The position numbers and the translations under genes are program-made. Below are positions 36,556 through 45,367 of a DNA stretch of 64,000 bases, one piece after another (the first letter of the stretch is position 1; every line of letters starts with the position of its first letter). The notes under the pieces are model-generated. The model saw nothing but the letters and a program-made list of their open reading frames with translations, made no database searches and was not told the DNA's origin. The stretch is taken from assembly GCA_002688185.1 (NCBI GenBank), contig NZCE01000042.1, positions 11,714 through 75,713 of the forward strand, read 5' to 3'. The DNA comes from Spirochaetales bacterium (GTDB lineage Bacteria > Spirochaetota > Spirochaetia > ARS1246).

Positions 36556-37377
36556 GTGGAGCCGCGGATTCGGGTTGTTGGTCTGGGAATCCGCCCCGTT
36601 CTCGGCAATTGGGCCGTCCATGAGAGCGTAGATTACAGGACTATTGACAGCTCTACGGAATTGATTGACGTGGACTCCCAAAGACAGGTAATAATTGACG
36701 CCTGCGAGGCGGCGCCGGCCACTGAGGCGACGGCAAATAAAATCTGCCGGGCCGTGGAAAAAGGTTGTTACGTGGCGGTGCAGCCAACTGATCACGGCCT
36801 GTTGGCAGCGTTTGACAAGGTCAATCTTTATGCGACTAATAGGGTGTTTTTTTTTATTCCGATGCTCTACCGGCCCGTTTGTCTCGAGCTTATGCGCCTA
36901 TTGGCCGAAAAGCACCTCGGGCCGCCGGCAGGCATCGAGAGCAGCTTTGCCCTGGGCGCGGATGAAACTCTTTATGGACCCTTGGCGCTTCTCTACTTAT
37001 TGGTGACCGACCCGAGGGGAAAAACCATTGTTTGGCGTCAAGGGGAGAACAATGCGGTGACGGGTTTGATCTGGAGCGATTCCCGCGCGGCAACATTTTG
37101 CTGCTATTACGATGAAAAAGGCGCAAATAGTAGAGTTTCGGTGGCCTGCAAAAGAGGAACAATCATCGGCACATTAGGGCGGGCTGATTGTCTTTTTGCG
37201 GCTCCCGCCGGTGAAACGCCCTACCATCTTCCTCTACCTGAAGGTAATGGGCTATATTATTTCCAGATCGATATGATTCAAGGAGCACAAGCCGGGAGTC
37301 CGTCGGTCGTCCTTCCCTCGGTAGTGGGCCGCCGAGCACTGCGGTGGATACAGGAGATTATTAATGAAGGAACGTAG
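36556..37377 (+). CDS. Degenerate Gfo/Idh-like protein, function unknown
   Basis: 273 residues from GTG 36556, 2 bp after the SpoIIE receptor stop. The order of elements (KICRAVEKGCYVAVQP, then IPMLYRPVCLELMRLLAEKHLGPPAGIESSF) resembles the middle of Gfo/Idh/MocA enzymes, where a short variable strand is followed by a Tyr-Arg-x-Pro helix and G-x-I-x-S. The N-terminal Rossmann glycine loop and Glu-Lys-Pro are absent, so NAD-dependent catalysis is unlikely. It may be a binding protein or simply a misleading likeness. It overlaps the next gene by 14 bp. Confidence 0.55.
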   Translation: MEPRIRVVGLGIRPVLGNWAVHESVDYRTIDSSTELIDVDSQRQVIIDACEAAPATEATANKICRAVEKGCYVAVQPTDHGLLAAFDKVNLYATNRVFFFIPMLYRPVCLELMRLLAEKHLGPPAGIESSFALGADETLYGPLALLYLLVTDPRGKTIVWRQGENNAVTGLIWSDSRAATFCCYYDEKGANSRVSVACKRGTIIGTLGRADCLFAAPAGETPYHLPLPEGNGLYYFQIDMIQGAQAGSPSVVLPSVVGRRALRWIQEIINEGT

Positions 37378-37735
37378 TTTCTATTGTGAAGATTGCGGCA
37401 AACCAGTGTCGCTACGTAGCGAGAAATGTCCGTCGTGCGGCAAGCAGTTTGACGCGGTGAAGTGCCCCGTATGCGAGTTCCTCGGCAGTGCCACCGTGTT
37501 TTCCGATGGTTGCCCTTCATGCGGGTATCTTAGCTCATCAAACAAAATAAAAGGCGGTGGGCTCGTTGAGGTAAGCTTAGAAGAGGGGACAAAAGGAGCT
37601 CAATTGCCTGATGAATTACCACCAAAGCCTGCGCCAAAAAAGCGGTCCCTCCCAGGGTGGGCGTATACGCTGATATCGGTGGTGTTGCTTGGGTTCCTTG
37701 TGATTTTGCTTGTACTTTATTTGCAGCTCGATTAG
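37364..37735 (+). CDS. Zinc-ribbon protein with C-terminal membrane helix
   Basis: 123 residues. Four Cys-x2-Cys pairs (CEDCGK, CPSCGK, CPVCEF, CPSCGY) make two zinc ribbons in the first 55 residues. A Pro-rich linker and one membrane helix (about residues 100-120) follow, placing the ribbons in the cytoplasm. It is the last gene of the overlapping operon beginning at 26293. Double zinc ribbon plus tail anchor proteins are common adaptors of unknown role. Confidence 0.75.
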   Translation: MKERSFYCEDCGKPVSLRSEKCPSCGKQFDAVKCPVCEFLGSATVFSDGCPSCGYLSSSNKIKGGGLVEVSLEEGTKGAQLPDELPPKPAPKKRSLPGWAYTLISVVLLGFLVILLVLYLQLD

Positions 37736-37848
37736 CGGAGGCCGTGACATTTGTAAATTTTGTGCAATTATGGAAATAGGCAGAATATTCATATATGCTT
37801 AAGTCGAACCGGGTGCACGCGGAGCGAAAATTGTGATGGTGAAATCGA

Positions 37849-39828
37849 ATGATTGCTAAGCGAGACGTGCTTACTCTCCTCAGGCTTTTTGCCATCAGGA
37901 AAAAAAGCCAGACTTTGAGTTTTCCGGAGTTTGTTACTTTCTCACAGAAATACGCGGAAAAAAAAGGTCCGGAAAATCCCTCTCTCGCGAGCCTGGCGAG
38001 TGACACCGAGATACAGCTGATTACGCAGTTGGAAGATCTATCGGGAGACAACCGATGTACTATCAACTACGAGCAGGGAAAAATCGGCACGGTTGTCTAC
38101 CCTGAGTTTTTCCCGCAACTTGTCAAAAAAAAATATAAGGCCCTTAACGACGATCCGGAAATTCCCTTCCCCACCGTCGGCGGGATGGAGCTTACTTTGC
38201 CGTCCGGTGTGATTACCGATGTGAATGTAAGGGGAGAGTTTGTCAGCATTATAGAAAAGTCAAAAGAAGGAGAATCGAAGCTACTCAGACTCATTTTCCC
38301 GGAGGGAATCAACAGCTTCCTTGTACCATCGGACTTGGTAAAGAGTCAGTTGCTCAGAATGTGCATCGCTAAGCTCAGGCTTTATCTAAACACACAGAAA
38401 AACGCATCTTACATGGCAAGCAAGTTAAAAAGCGTATTCCCGGCCAGGGAGCAGCAAGTCAGCGACATGATAAGCCGTATAATTACCCAAAGTGGCCAAA
38501 TAATAGAGTCCATCACAAAACCAACGGACTTTACCTTTAGCTTTTGGACCAATCTCGCCAATTCAATTATCAGAGAATACAGGGAGAAGGTCACCAAGCT
38601 CGAGAAAGAGCATAGCTTTTGCCAAGCCGCATATCTGCTCGGGTATTTCAACGTTTATAACAAGAGTCTCGTGCGCAAACAGAAAGATGTCAAGGCTGCG
38701 TTTGGAGTTCTCGACAGAAAGCTCCGGCAGGCTCCGTTCGTTTTTACTGTCTCCGATATTTCAAATTTCAAGGACAAAAATGGTCTGCCTCTTACAAAAA
38801 AGTATTCATCAACCCAGATGCATGAGTTTCTCGAAAAAAAGACCACGCCGGGGGATGACAAATCCCTTCCGGATATCTTAAGAATTAAGACCGCTGATAC
38901 TAAAGAGTATTTTATTACGAAGGACGTTGTTATCCCTCTTACGGCAAAAAAAATCCAGGATGCGTCGGCTGAGTATAGAAAGCAATATATTGAAGAGTGG
39001 ATGAGCTATATTGAGCAAGTAAAAAAAGTAAAAGAGATGAAAAGCGATGAAGCGTTTATCTCCCAACTGGATTCCCGGGTCAGAAAGGCCGAGCCGTTAC
39101 TTGGCGCGCTACTAAGCTACGAATTGCTCTATCTGCTGCTCCAAGAGACGAAATCAGGCACCGAGGTGTCTAATAGGGTGAGCAGAATCCTCGATACCCC
39201 CCATAGCAGACTGATACCTATGGATGAAATTCTCAGGCTTAATAGGCGCGAGCTTTTTACGCAGGCAAAGGTAAACCTCCCTTTTTGGAAATCCATGCCG
39301 TTCTTGAACCGGATGCTCTCATTTATGGGGACAATGTTTACGGGGTCCAAAAAGACCAAAAGGAAAAAAGGCAGAGCCGCGGCATCGGTGGACACTTCGG
39401 GGGCAAAGCTTCTCGGCGCGCATACGGTAGTTGGCGATTCATCCGAGGATATTCCGTCTCCAAAACCGGCAGACGGACGCAGTCGGTCGTCCCAAACACA
39501 GGCGCTGAAAAATGCAATGGCCAGGCTAAAAATCGAGTTTGTCGGGAGCTCTTCACTTGATGAGAGTATGGGTGGCTTAATTGATCGCTGGAATATGATG
39601 TTTGATCCCCAGGCAAAGGCCAATTTAGTTGAGGACGTAAACTCACTTGTGAGAGATTTTTTGCGCAAGCTAAGGCGCGGCTTTCTCGTTAAACCCCCGG
39701 ATTCGCGTCGGATCAGGACAATGGCCGCGAGCTTGGCAGACAACCATGCCTTTGATCAGATCAAACGGCGGGACGCGTTTCAGCGATATATCGAGCTCTA
39801 TATGATTAAAACCCTCAGCGGCAAGTAG
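37849..39828 (+). CDS. Large cytoplasmic hypothetical protein
   Basis: 659 residues without signal peptide or membrane helices, rich in Lys and Glu, mostly helical by composition, with a basic linker (KKTKRKKGRAAAS, about residues 502-514) separating the main body from a C-terminal helical domain. I do not recognise the family; the style is that of conserved spirochaete hypotheticals. It follows the zinc-ribbon gene after 113 bp, and no sure promoter is seen there. Confidence 0.7.
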   Translation: MIAKRDVLTLLRLFAIRKKSQTLSFPEFVTFSQKYAEKKGPENPSLASLASDTEIQLITQLEDLSGDNRCTINYEQGKIGTVVYPEFFPQLVKKKYKALNDDPEIPFPTVGGMELTLPSGVITDVNVRGEFVSIIEKSKEGESKLLRLIFPEGINSFLVPSDLVKSQLLRMCIAKLRLYLNTQKNASYMASKLKSVFPAREQQVSDMISRIITQSGQIIESITKPTDFTFSFWTNLANSIIREYREKVTKLEKEHSFCQAAYLLGYFNVYNKSLVRKQKDVKAAFGVLDRKLRQAPFVFTVSDISNFKDKNGLPLTKKYSSTQMHEFLEKKTTPGDDKSLPDILRIKTADTKEYFITKDVVIPLTAKKIQDASAEYRKQYIEEWMSYIEQVKKVKEMKSDEAFISQLDSRVRKAEPLLGALLSYELLYLLLQETKSGTEVSNRVSRILDTPHSRLIPMDEILRLNRRELFTQAKVNLPFWKSMPFLNRMLSFMGTMFTGSKKTKRKKGRAAASVDTSGAKLLGAHTVVGDSSEDIPSPKPADGRSRSSQTQALKNAMARLKIEFVGSSSLDESMGGLIDRWNMMFDPQAKANLVEDVNSLVRDFLRKLRRGFLVKPPDSRRIRTMAASLADNHAFDQIKRRDAFQRYIELYMIKTLSGK

Positions 39829-39851
39829 GTCGCAGCTTTCTGGCATGTCGC

Positions 39852-41066
39852 TTAATAGCCCAAGGCACGTTTGTGCCTAAAATAGAGGAGAGTTTCCACA
39901 AAGGCTCTATTTTCTAGAGGATCTCCCTCGGAAAAGAATAAATGTGAGTCACAGTTGCAATCGCTGCACCCAAAACCTAAAACCCGGTGAGGTATAACCC
40001 GGCTAATTGCCAGGGCCAGCTCACATTCGAGACCGGACCGGGTGTAAATGGGAAATCCCTTCACCGAATCGGCCCTGGTGGTCAGATAGTCGATGTGCCA
40101 ACGAAGGGGCTTTTTCTTTCTCATGTGGCGTCGAATCCGATGGGTTAAGCCCTGCAAAGCGGAACCTACATAAATGTAAAAGCCTTGGTTATAGCGAATG
40201 TTTCCCTTTGCGCCGGTGGAGATTATTTGAGGAGTTTCTAATCTTACCGTCAATAGATAAATACCTGAGTTTTTCTCGAGCAGCTTAACCGGCGACAGAT
40301 CCACAGGGACGCACAAGTTTTCAACCGCGGCAAATCCCTTTGCATCGGTTTCCACATTTACCGCATAAATAGTTGCATCGGTGTTTGAAAGGGCTGTTGA
40401 GAAGTCGGGATCGGTGTGAATATTCGGAACAAAAACCTTGGCACGTGGCCGCCCTATGACAAATAACACGGCGGCTTGATCGATTTGATTCCCGGATCGA
40501 TGGATCTGCGTGAGATGACGGATATGCCTGGTTCCACGCGCAGAAGGCGCGTCCGGAAACATTGCCACGCCGTGTTGGCACAGGGTACACGCCTTGACCT
40601 CCATGGCTATAGTTCGATTTCCGCTTTTAACCTCAAAATCAAAACGGGAATAACCGCGGCTCCGGAATCCGGTTTCTGGGCGTCCTGGATCGGCTCCCGG
40701 CCAAAATGTTACTTCTCGCCGCACTATGGCGTCTTTTCCGTATAGCTGTTGAATAATCAACTCCTCTACCAGTGAGTTGGTGCGTTGCGAATCCAGCGGA
40801 ACCACTTCTCCGCAGTGTAGTGCTGCAACCAACGTGTATGCGGTTTTTCGGTCTCTATTGGAGCGGTTCCGCTCGAATATGAGAGGAGTTCCAGGGAGCA
40901 GTATTTCCAACAATCTCCCGGGGTTTGGGCAATGAGCTCTAATAATGCCGGTGTTTGTTCTCGCCTCAACAATGAATCTGTTCGGTCTGGCGAGAAATTG
41001 CCCACGGATATCCGGAATAAAAACTCGGATCTGCTTTTTCAACTGACTATGCCGTTTCAAAATCAT
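39852..41066 (-). CDS. sfsA: SfsA fused to a DUF123 (GIY-YIG-like) domain
   Basis: 404 residues. The first about 235 are SfsA: an OB-like start (FLARPNRFIVEARTNTGIIRAHCPNPGRL), then a nuclease-like fold with FDFEVKSGNRTIAMEVKACTL and the closing FVIGRPRAKVFVPN. The last about 150 form a DUF123 domain (GIYLLTVRLE, YNQGFYIYVGSALQGLTHRIRRHMR, then a His and Cys-rich end CSDCNCDSHLF). The frame is open to GTG 41126, but this part contains the fabZ terminator, so ATG 41066 is preferred. SfsA is linked to DNA or sugar-metabolism regulation; DUF123 is related to GIY-YIG nucleases. The fusion suggests a nucleic-acid role. Confidence 0.83.
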   Translation of the reverse strand: MILKRHSQLKKQIRVFIPDIRGQFLARPNRFIVEARTNTGIIRAHCPNPGRLLEILLPGTPLIFERNRSNRDRKTAYTLVAALHCGEVVPLDSQRTNSLVEELIIQQLYGKDAIVRREVTFWPGADPGRPETGFRSRGYSRFDFEVKSGNRTIAMEVKACTLCQHGVAMFPDAPSARGTRHIRHLTQIHRSGNQIDQAAVLFVIGRPRAKVFVPNIHTDPDFSTALSNTDATIYAVNVETDAKGFAAVENLCVPVDLSPVKLLEKNSGIYLLTVRLETPQIISTGAKGNIRYNQGFYIYVGSALQGLTHRIRRHMRKKKPLRWHIDYLTTRADSVKGFPIYTRSGLECELALAISRVIPHRVLGFGCSDCNCDSHLFFSEGDPLENRAFVETLLYFRHKRALGY

Positions 41067-41084
41067 TTTTATGGCGCTGGAAGC

Positions 41085-41115
41085 AAAAAAAGACCCGTCA
41101 TTTACGACGGGCTCT
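41085..41115 (-). terminator. Rho-independent terminator of fabZ
   Basis: Read on the minus strand, AGAGCCCGTC, a GTAAAT loop, GACGGGTCT and then seven T. The stem has 9 pairs and one bulged G. It lies 38 bp after the fabZ stop and before the preferred sfsA start, so it decides against the longer sfsA frame. Confidence 0.8.
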
Positions 41116-41152
41116 TGAAGCGACACCGATAATTATCAGATACTATCTGAGA

Positions 41153-41584
41153 CTAGGCGCCGTCACCACTCGTGTCCACCAGACACATCCATTCTGCTTC
41201 CGCCGCCACGTCTTCCCCGACATAGGCCTTGCCGCTCTGCCTAATCATCCGTTTAGAAATCCGATCGTTCTGGATGTGCAGTTTCACCGTATCTCCCGGC
41301 ACCACCTGCTTTCTAAATTTCACCTTGTCGACAGTAGCCAGAAAAAACAGCGCATTTCCCAGGGCGCCGGATTCTCGAACGCCCGCCCCGCCGCATTGAG
41401 CCATAGTTTCAACCAAAATAACACCAGGAACGACCGGATGCCCGGGAAAGTGCCCTTTAAAAAAAAACTCCGCATCAGAAAAGGTCTTGTAACCAATTAT
41501 CTCTTGATCGTTCACCTTCTCGAGTCTGTCCACGAACAAAAACGGATCTCTGTGGGGGAGCAACTCCTTCATATCTTCAGTCAT
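41153..41584 (-). CDS. fabZ: 3-hydroxyacyl-ACP dehydratase
   Basis: Hot-dog-fold enzyme of fatty-acid synthesis, 143 residues. It removes water from 3-hydroxyacyl-ACP. The catalytic His45 is in GHFPGHPVVPG and Glu59 in VILVETMAQ. LLPHRDPFLFVDR at the start is the typical FabZ opening. A terminator follows the gene, and the TlpA-like gene lies 54 bp upstream on the same strand, so the two may be separate units. Confidence 0.93.
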   Translation of the reverse strand: MTEDMKELLPHRDPFLFVDRLEKVNDQEIIGYKTFSDAEFFFKGHFPGHPVVPGVILVETMAQCGGAGVRESGALGNALFFLATVDKVKFRKQVVPGDTVKLHIQNDRISKRMIRQSGKAYVGEDVAAEAEWMCLVDTSGDGA

Positions 41585-41637
41585 GACACACTCCTGTCAG
41601 GATGATTGTGCCATTATACCGATTTAAACCGGGCGTC

Positions 41638-42210
41638 TCAATTGCTGGCGGCTTTTATGCTCAGCTGGTTCTTAAAGGTCTCGTAAACACCATCTTCATC
41701 CCACCGCCTACTCCCTATGAGGAATCCGATGGCATATCCTTCTGTATTGATAAGATAGGTTGTAGGAATGCTGCGGGCGCCGTAATCTGCACCCACTCTT
41801 CCGTTTCTGTCCAAAACGACAGGGAACGTAAACTCCGCGTCTTGAATAAATTTTTTGACCGTCCGCTCAGACTCCTGCAGGTCCACTGCGAGAATCTCGA
41901 AATCATAGCCTTTAAGCGTGTCATACATAGTCTGCATTGACGGCATCTCTACACGGCACGGTCCGCACCACGTTGCCCAGAAATTCAGGAACACAAATTT
42001 GCCCTTAAATGAGCTCAGCGACACATCATCTCCATTGAGGTCTTTGAGCGTAAAATCGGGCGCCTCCACCGGCTCGCGAAACACCTGAAATCCAAGCTCC
42101 ATGAGCTGTTCTTGAGTTTTTGTGGGCGGTTCTCCCGCTTCTTCATCCGCCACCAAAGGCGTAGTTACTACAAAGAGAATAACGATGATGGTATATATAA
42201 AATTTCTCAT
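41638..42210 (-). CDS. TlpA/ResA-like thioredoxin-fold protein, exported
   Basis: 190 residues with an N-terminal signal or anchor helix (MRNFIYTIIVILFVVTTPLVA) and a TlpA-type domain: DFTLKDLNGDDVSLSSFKGKFVFLNFWATWCGPC with the redox pair Cys82/Cys85, followed by SIPTTYLINTEG with the cis-proline. ATG 42210 has GGAGAGGAA just upstream; the longer frame to 42273 lacks one. It should reduce or handle disulfides outside the cytoplasm, for example in cytochrome or envelope protein maturation. Confidence 0.88.
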   Translation of the reverse strand: MRNFIYTIIVILFVVTTPLVADEEAGEPPTKTQEQLMELGFQVFREPVEAPDFTLKDLNGDDVSLSSFKGKFVFLNFWATWCGPCRVEMPSMQTMYDTLKGYDFEILAVDLQESERTVKKFIQDAEFTFPVVLDRNGRVGADYGARSIPTTYLINTEGYAIGFLIGSRRWDEDGVYETFKNQLSIKAASN

Positions 42211-42282
42211 ACTATGTTCCTCTCCAATTAAAGATACTACCTTGACTACATGAAAACAAAAAAAATTCCTCAACAGATCTCA

Positions 42283-42957
42283 CTACTTGAAAAAAGAAAT
42301 GCCGATAATGATCCCGAAATTATACAGTGCGTGGGCTATCGCTAAGAGATGGATATTGCGAGTCTTTGTAAAACACCACGCAAGGAATCCACCGATAACT
42401 AAGGTCCCCAAAAAAGATGCAATTCCTTCATAGATATGGCCGATACTGAAAAAGAGAGCTGAAATTGCAGCTGCGGTGTACTCCTTCTGTCCTACCGCCA
42501 CCAAATCCACAAACATGTAGGACCGGAAAAAAAGCTCTTCTTTATAACCGGTGGTGAGGCAAACGAGAGCCAGAAGGATAATATTCGGCAAATCTCTCAA
42601 ATCGAGCTCGATAGTGCCGATAAATCCTAGGGATTCTGTTCCCAGGGCACGAGACAACAGCGAGGCTATGGCGGAGAGAAGAACTATCCCGCCCAAAATG
42701 GCAAAAATCCGGGGTATTCCTCGTAGTTTAAGACCGGATAGGCCATAGGCGGCGGCTTGAGAATTTGCCAGCATCACGAAAAGCAGAAGGAATACTTGAG
42801 GTATTCCAATCACCAGATTGAGCAGCAGGGACGATGGAGTTGAGAGCGATTGCGCCGCCGATTCAGCACTTTGGTACAGATAACCAGGAAGGAAAATGAC
42901 TAGGAAGAGGATTAAGGGTCCTGATATTTGACCAAATCGATCAACTTTGTGTAGCAT
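42283..42957 (-). CDS. CPBP family intramembrane metalloprotease
   Basis: 224 residues with about seven hydrophobic segments. The Abi/CAAX-protease motifs are EELFFRSYMF (Glu-Glu and Arg), FSIGHIYEG (His) and the final HALYNFGI (His). The family includes prenyl-protein and bacteriocin-immunity proteases with unknown bacterial substrates. AGAGGA precedes ATG 42957. It is divergent from the PilZ gene and 9 bp from the 5' limit of the longer TlpA frame. Confidence 0.85.
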   Translation of the reverse strand: MLHKVDRFGQISGPLILFLVIFLPGYLYQSAESAAQSLSTPSSLLLNLVIGIPQVFLLLFVMLANSQAAAYGLSGLKLRGIPRIFAILGGIVLLSAIASLLSRALGTESLGFIGTIELDLRDLPNIILLALVCLTTGYKEELFFRSYMFVDLVAVGQKEYTAAAISALFFSIGHIYEGIASFLGTLVIGGFLAWCFTKTRNIHLLAIAHALYNFGIIIGISFFK

Positions 42958-42973
42958 GCAATTCCTCTTATTC

Positions 42974-42982
42974 TGCTATAAT
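42974..42982 (+). promoter_or_regulatory. Extended -10 promoter element before the PilZ gene
   Basis: TGCTATAAT is a perfect extended -10 element. No good -35 box lies at the normal distance, as is usual for this class. It would give a leader of about 50 nt before TTG 43042. Confidence 0.5.
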
Positions 42983-43041
42983 GATTGTGGCAGCCATGCG
43001 CCCGGATATGCAATAGCGAACACGTAGGGAGGCGTTGGATT

Positions 43042-44076
43042 TTGAGAATAGTGTACTTAGTTGCGGCGATTGTTGCCTTCTCTTCTGCCGGTGCCTTTTT
43101 GGTGCTGAGACGGGCGGGGGGAGGGAGGTTTCCTTGGATCCAGTTTTATACAAAGGGAAAGGAATCGGGATTCAATTTCAAACAGCTCAATCTTCTCAGA
43201 AAAGTCGCAGTTGAGAATCACCTTGAAAATCCGACTTCTCTCTTCTGGTCAATACGGCAGCTTGACCGTTCGATAAAGGGCGTAATTGTCAGGCTACGGT
43301 CGGAAGGCGCTGAATTCACCGACGGCAATGCGGAGTTCGTTGGCAAACTGTACGAGTTCCGCAAAAAGGTAGAATTTGCGCTGCCAAAATACAACCTTGG
43401 TCTAAAGTCAACGCGGAAACTGGCAAACCATCAACGCATCAAGATCACTCTTGCCGGAATCGGTACATATGATTCTCAGATAGTCGAGAATCTCAGGCGC
43501 TATATGGCGATATCGTATCCGAAAGGGCCTCCTTTGCCGCAGGACTTCAGCTGGCGATCAAGGAAAATAAGCGTGTATTTTTGGAGGCTTGATGACGCCG
43601 GATATGTATTTGAAACAAGGATTATTGATGACTTTAAGGAGCGGGACTACCCGATACTGCACGCATCACATACGGACGGCCTCGTAAGAAGCCAGAAGCG
43701 TCGATCAAAGCGCGTCGATGTAAATATATCCGCCAGAATATATTCGTTGCGGAATAAATCGGCGGCGAATAACCTGCTTGAGCACGGCCCCGGGCTCAGA
43801 AGCCGGTTAGTAGATATTTCTGAAGATGGTGCGGCGATACGCGTTGGCGGTCGGGCAAAAATCGGAATGGTGGTGAAAGTCCAATTTTCGCTCACTGATG
43901 AGCCTCTTGTTATGTGCGGTATGGTGAAAGGAATAACCTACAATAGAAAAAAGAACCAATCTCTCCTGCACATCCAGGCTATAGGCGTTACGGAAACCAA
44001 CAGAAACAAGATACTTTCATTTGTGTACAATCTTTTTGGCGAGCAAAGCGCCCTCGCGAGCGGCGCAAGTAAGTAA
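43042..44076 (+). CDS. PilZ-domain (cyclic di-GMP receptor) membrane protein
   Basis: 344 residues. An N-terminal membrane helix (about 3-20) leads to a middle domain without a known name, and a C-terminal PilZ domain (about 218-335) has both c-di-GMP signatures: RRSKR and DISEDGAAIRVGG. TTG 43042 is chosen because GGGAGG lies 9 nt upstream and the hydrophobic stretch then begins at once. Spirochaete PilZ proteins govern motility and chemotaxis. A HEAT-repeat protein follows 81 bp downstream. Confidence 0.87.
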   Translation: MRIVYLVAAIVAFSSAGAFLVLRRAGGGRFPWIQFYTKGKESGFNFKQLNLLRKVAVENHLENPTSLFWSIRQLDRSIKGVIVRLRSEGAEFTDGNAEFVGKLYEFRKKVEFALPKYNLGLKSTRKLANHQRIKITLAGIGTYDSQIVENLRRYMAISYPKGPPLPQDFSWRSRKISVYFWRLDDAGYVFETRIIDDFKERDYPILHASHTDGLVRSQKRRSKRVDVNISARIYSLRNKSAANNLLEHGPGLRSRLVDISEDGAAIRVGGRAKIGMVVKVQFSLTDEPLVMCGMVKGITYNRKKNQSLLHIQAIGVTETNRNKILSFVYNLFGEQSALASGASK

Positions 44077-44157
44077 AATTACCTCAATAGCAAAAACCAC
44101 GTTGAATTCCCGCCCATGTTCGATGTACACTTAGTAAAAGTACGTGGGGGGAAGGCA

Positions 44158-45339
44158 ATGAGCCGATCTGCCAAAGCTTTTTTTCTCATCTTTTTGCTCT
44201 GCTCCATACATATTTGGGCACAGGATAGCGACGCTGTGCTCCAAGCTTTTCAGAAAAATTTCGTTCGTGGGAACCTGACTACTAAGATCCAAGTGCTTCA
44301 AGACGCTATACTGCAGTCTGAAATTGACATGGGGCCACTCTATCTGCAATCCTTGGATTTTGTTATTGACAATGCCGACATTTTTGAAAACGATCTCGTT
44401 GCAAGGGAACTCGCCGTATTGTCTATACGCCTGATTGGCTTGGCCGGCCATAGAAATGCGCTTTTTCCACTTTGGGAGCTATTTGTACTCGACAGCACCA
44501 GAACGGTGAGGATAGAAATTCTCAACGCTATTGGCGGTTTGATTCCGATAGATAATGAGCTGGTGCTCAATATCAACGGATGGCTACAAACGCAGAATGA
44601 AAAGCTTCGCCGGGGTGAGGACGTGGACGCTGAAGTATTGGAGGAGGCGGTAGTTACCCTTGGCAAGATAGGTGATGATTCGTCTTTTCCAGTCCTTTTT
44701 ACCGTAAGTATCCTCGGTGGATCAAATGAGATTGATGAAAAGGCAAGGGAAGCACTCTACTCCATTGAGGGTGATTTTAAGGAGCTGATCCTCCGGGTGA
44801 TTGAGAAGAATAGCCTTCAAGAAAAGCTCGAGGCGCTACGGATCGGGCTGGCAAATGATGATCTCTTTGATAGGCACAAGGGACAAATAGCTGAGGTGGC
44901 CCTTAAAAAGGGACTTTATGAGCAGACCACTCAGGCCGCGGATAGAGAGTTTCTTAGACAATTGCGTTATGAGTCTATTCGTGTGCTGACCGAATTGTCT
45001 TGGTCCCAGGCTACCACGGATGCCGTCGCTCATTTTGAGAAGACGCTAGAAGAGCAGGCTATCGGCATCGGAAGAACATTTCACGTAATTGAGGCCGTTG
45101 AATGCCTTGGTTCCATGGCTAGTCATGAAGCAGCGGTCCGTCTTGCCTTGTATTTAGATATATTAAACTCGGACGTGGAGAACGGGAAAGACGTTGAGGA
45201 CGACATTGTCCTTTCGGTAATACGCAGTTTGGGCGCGCTCGGCGACATTGTAGCCTTTGACTATCTCTTATATGCGGGATATCTCGATTATTCGGACAGT
45301 ATTAAAAAGGCGGCTCGGGAATCTCTCAACAGGCTATGA
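44158..45339 (+). CDS. Secreted HEAT-repeat protein (first of two paralogues)
   Basis: 393 residues with a signal peptide (KAFFLIFLLCSIHIWAQ) and helical HEAT-like pairs for the rest, for example ALFPLWELFVLDSTRTVRIEILNAIGGL and AVRLALYLDILNSDVENGKDVEDDIVLSVIRSLGALGD. ATG 44158 has GGGGGAAGG upstream; the longer frame from 44116 would place the signal peptide too far inside. It is related in layout to the protein at 48612. A protein-binding role in the periplasm is likely; the partner is unknown. Confidence 0.8.
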   Translation: MSRSAKAFFLIFLLCSIHIWAQDSDAVLQAFQKNFVRGNLTTKIQVLQDAILQSEIDMGPLYLQSLDFVIDNADIFENDLVARELAVLSIRLIGLAGHRNALFPLWELFVLDSTRTVRIEILNAIGGLIPIDNELVLNINGWLQTQNEKLRRGEDVDAEVLEEAVVTLGKIGDDSSFPVLFTVSILGGSNEIDEKAREALYSIEGDFKELILRVIEKNSLQEKLEALRIGLANDDLFDRHKGQIAEVALKKGLYEQTTQAADREFLRQLRYESIRVLTELSWSQATTDAVAHFEKTLEEQAIGIGRTFHVIEAVECLGSMASHEAAVRLALYLDILNSDVENGKDVEDDIVLSVIRSLGALGDIVAFDYLLYAGYLDYSDSIKKAARESLNRL

Positions 45340-45367
45340 TTTCGTTCGCCAACACCTTTTTGGGGCG

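Noticed and set aside
41067..41126. Longer sfsA start at GTG 41126
   Set aside because: This stretch holds the fabZ rho-independent terminator and encodes nothing conserved.
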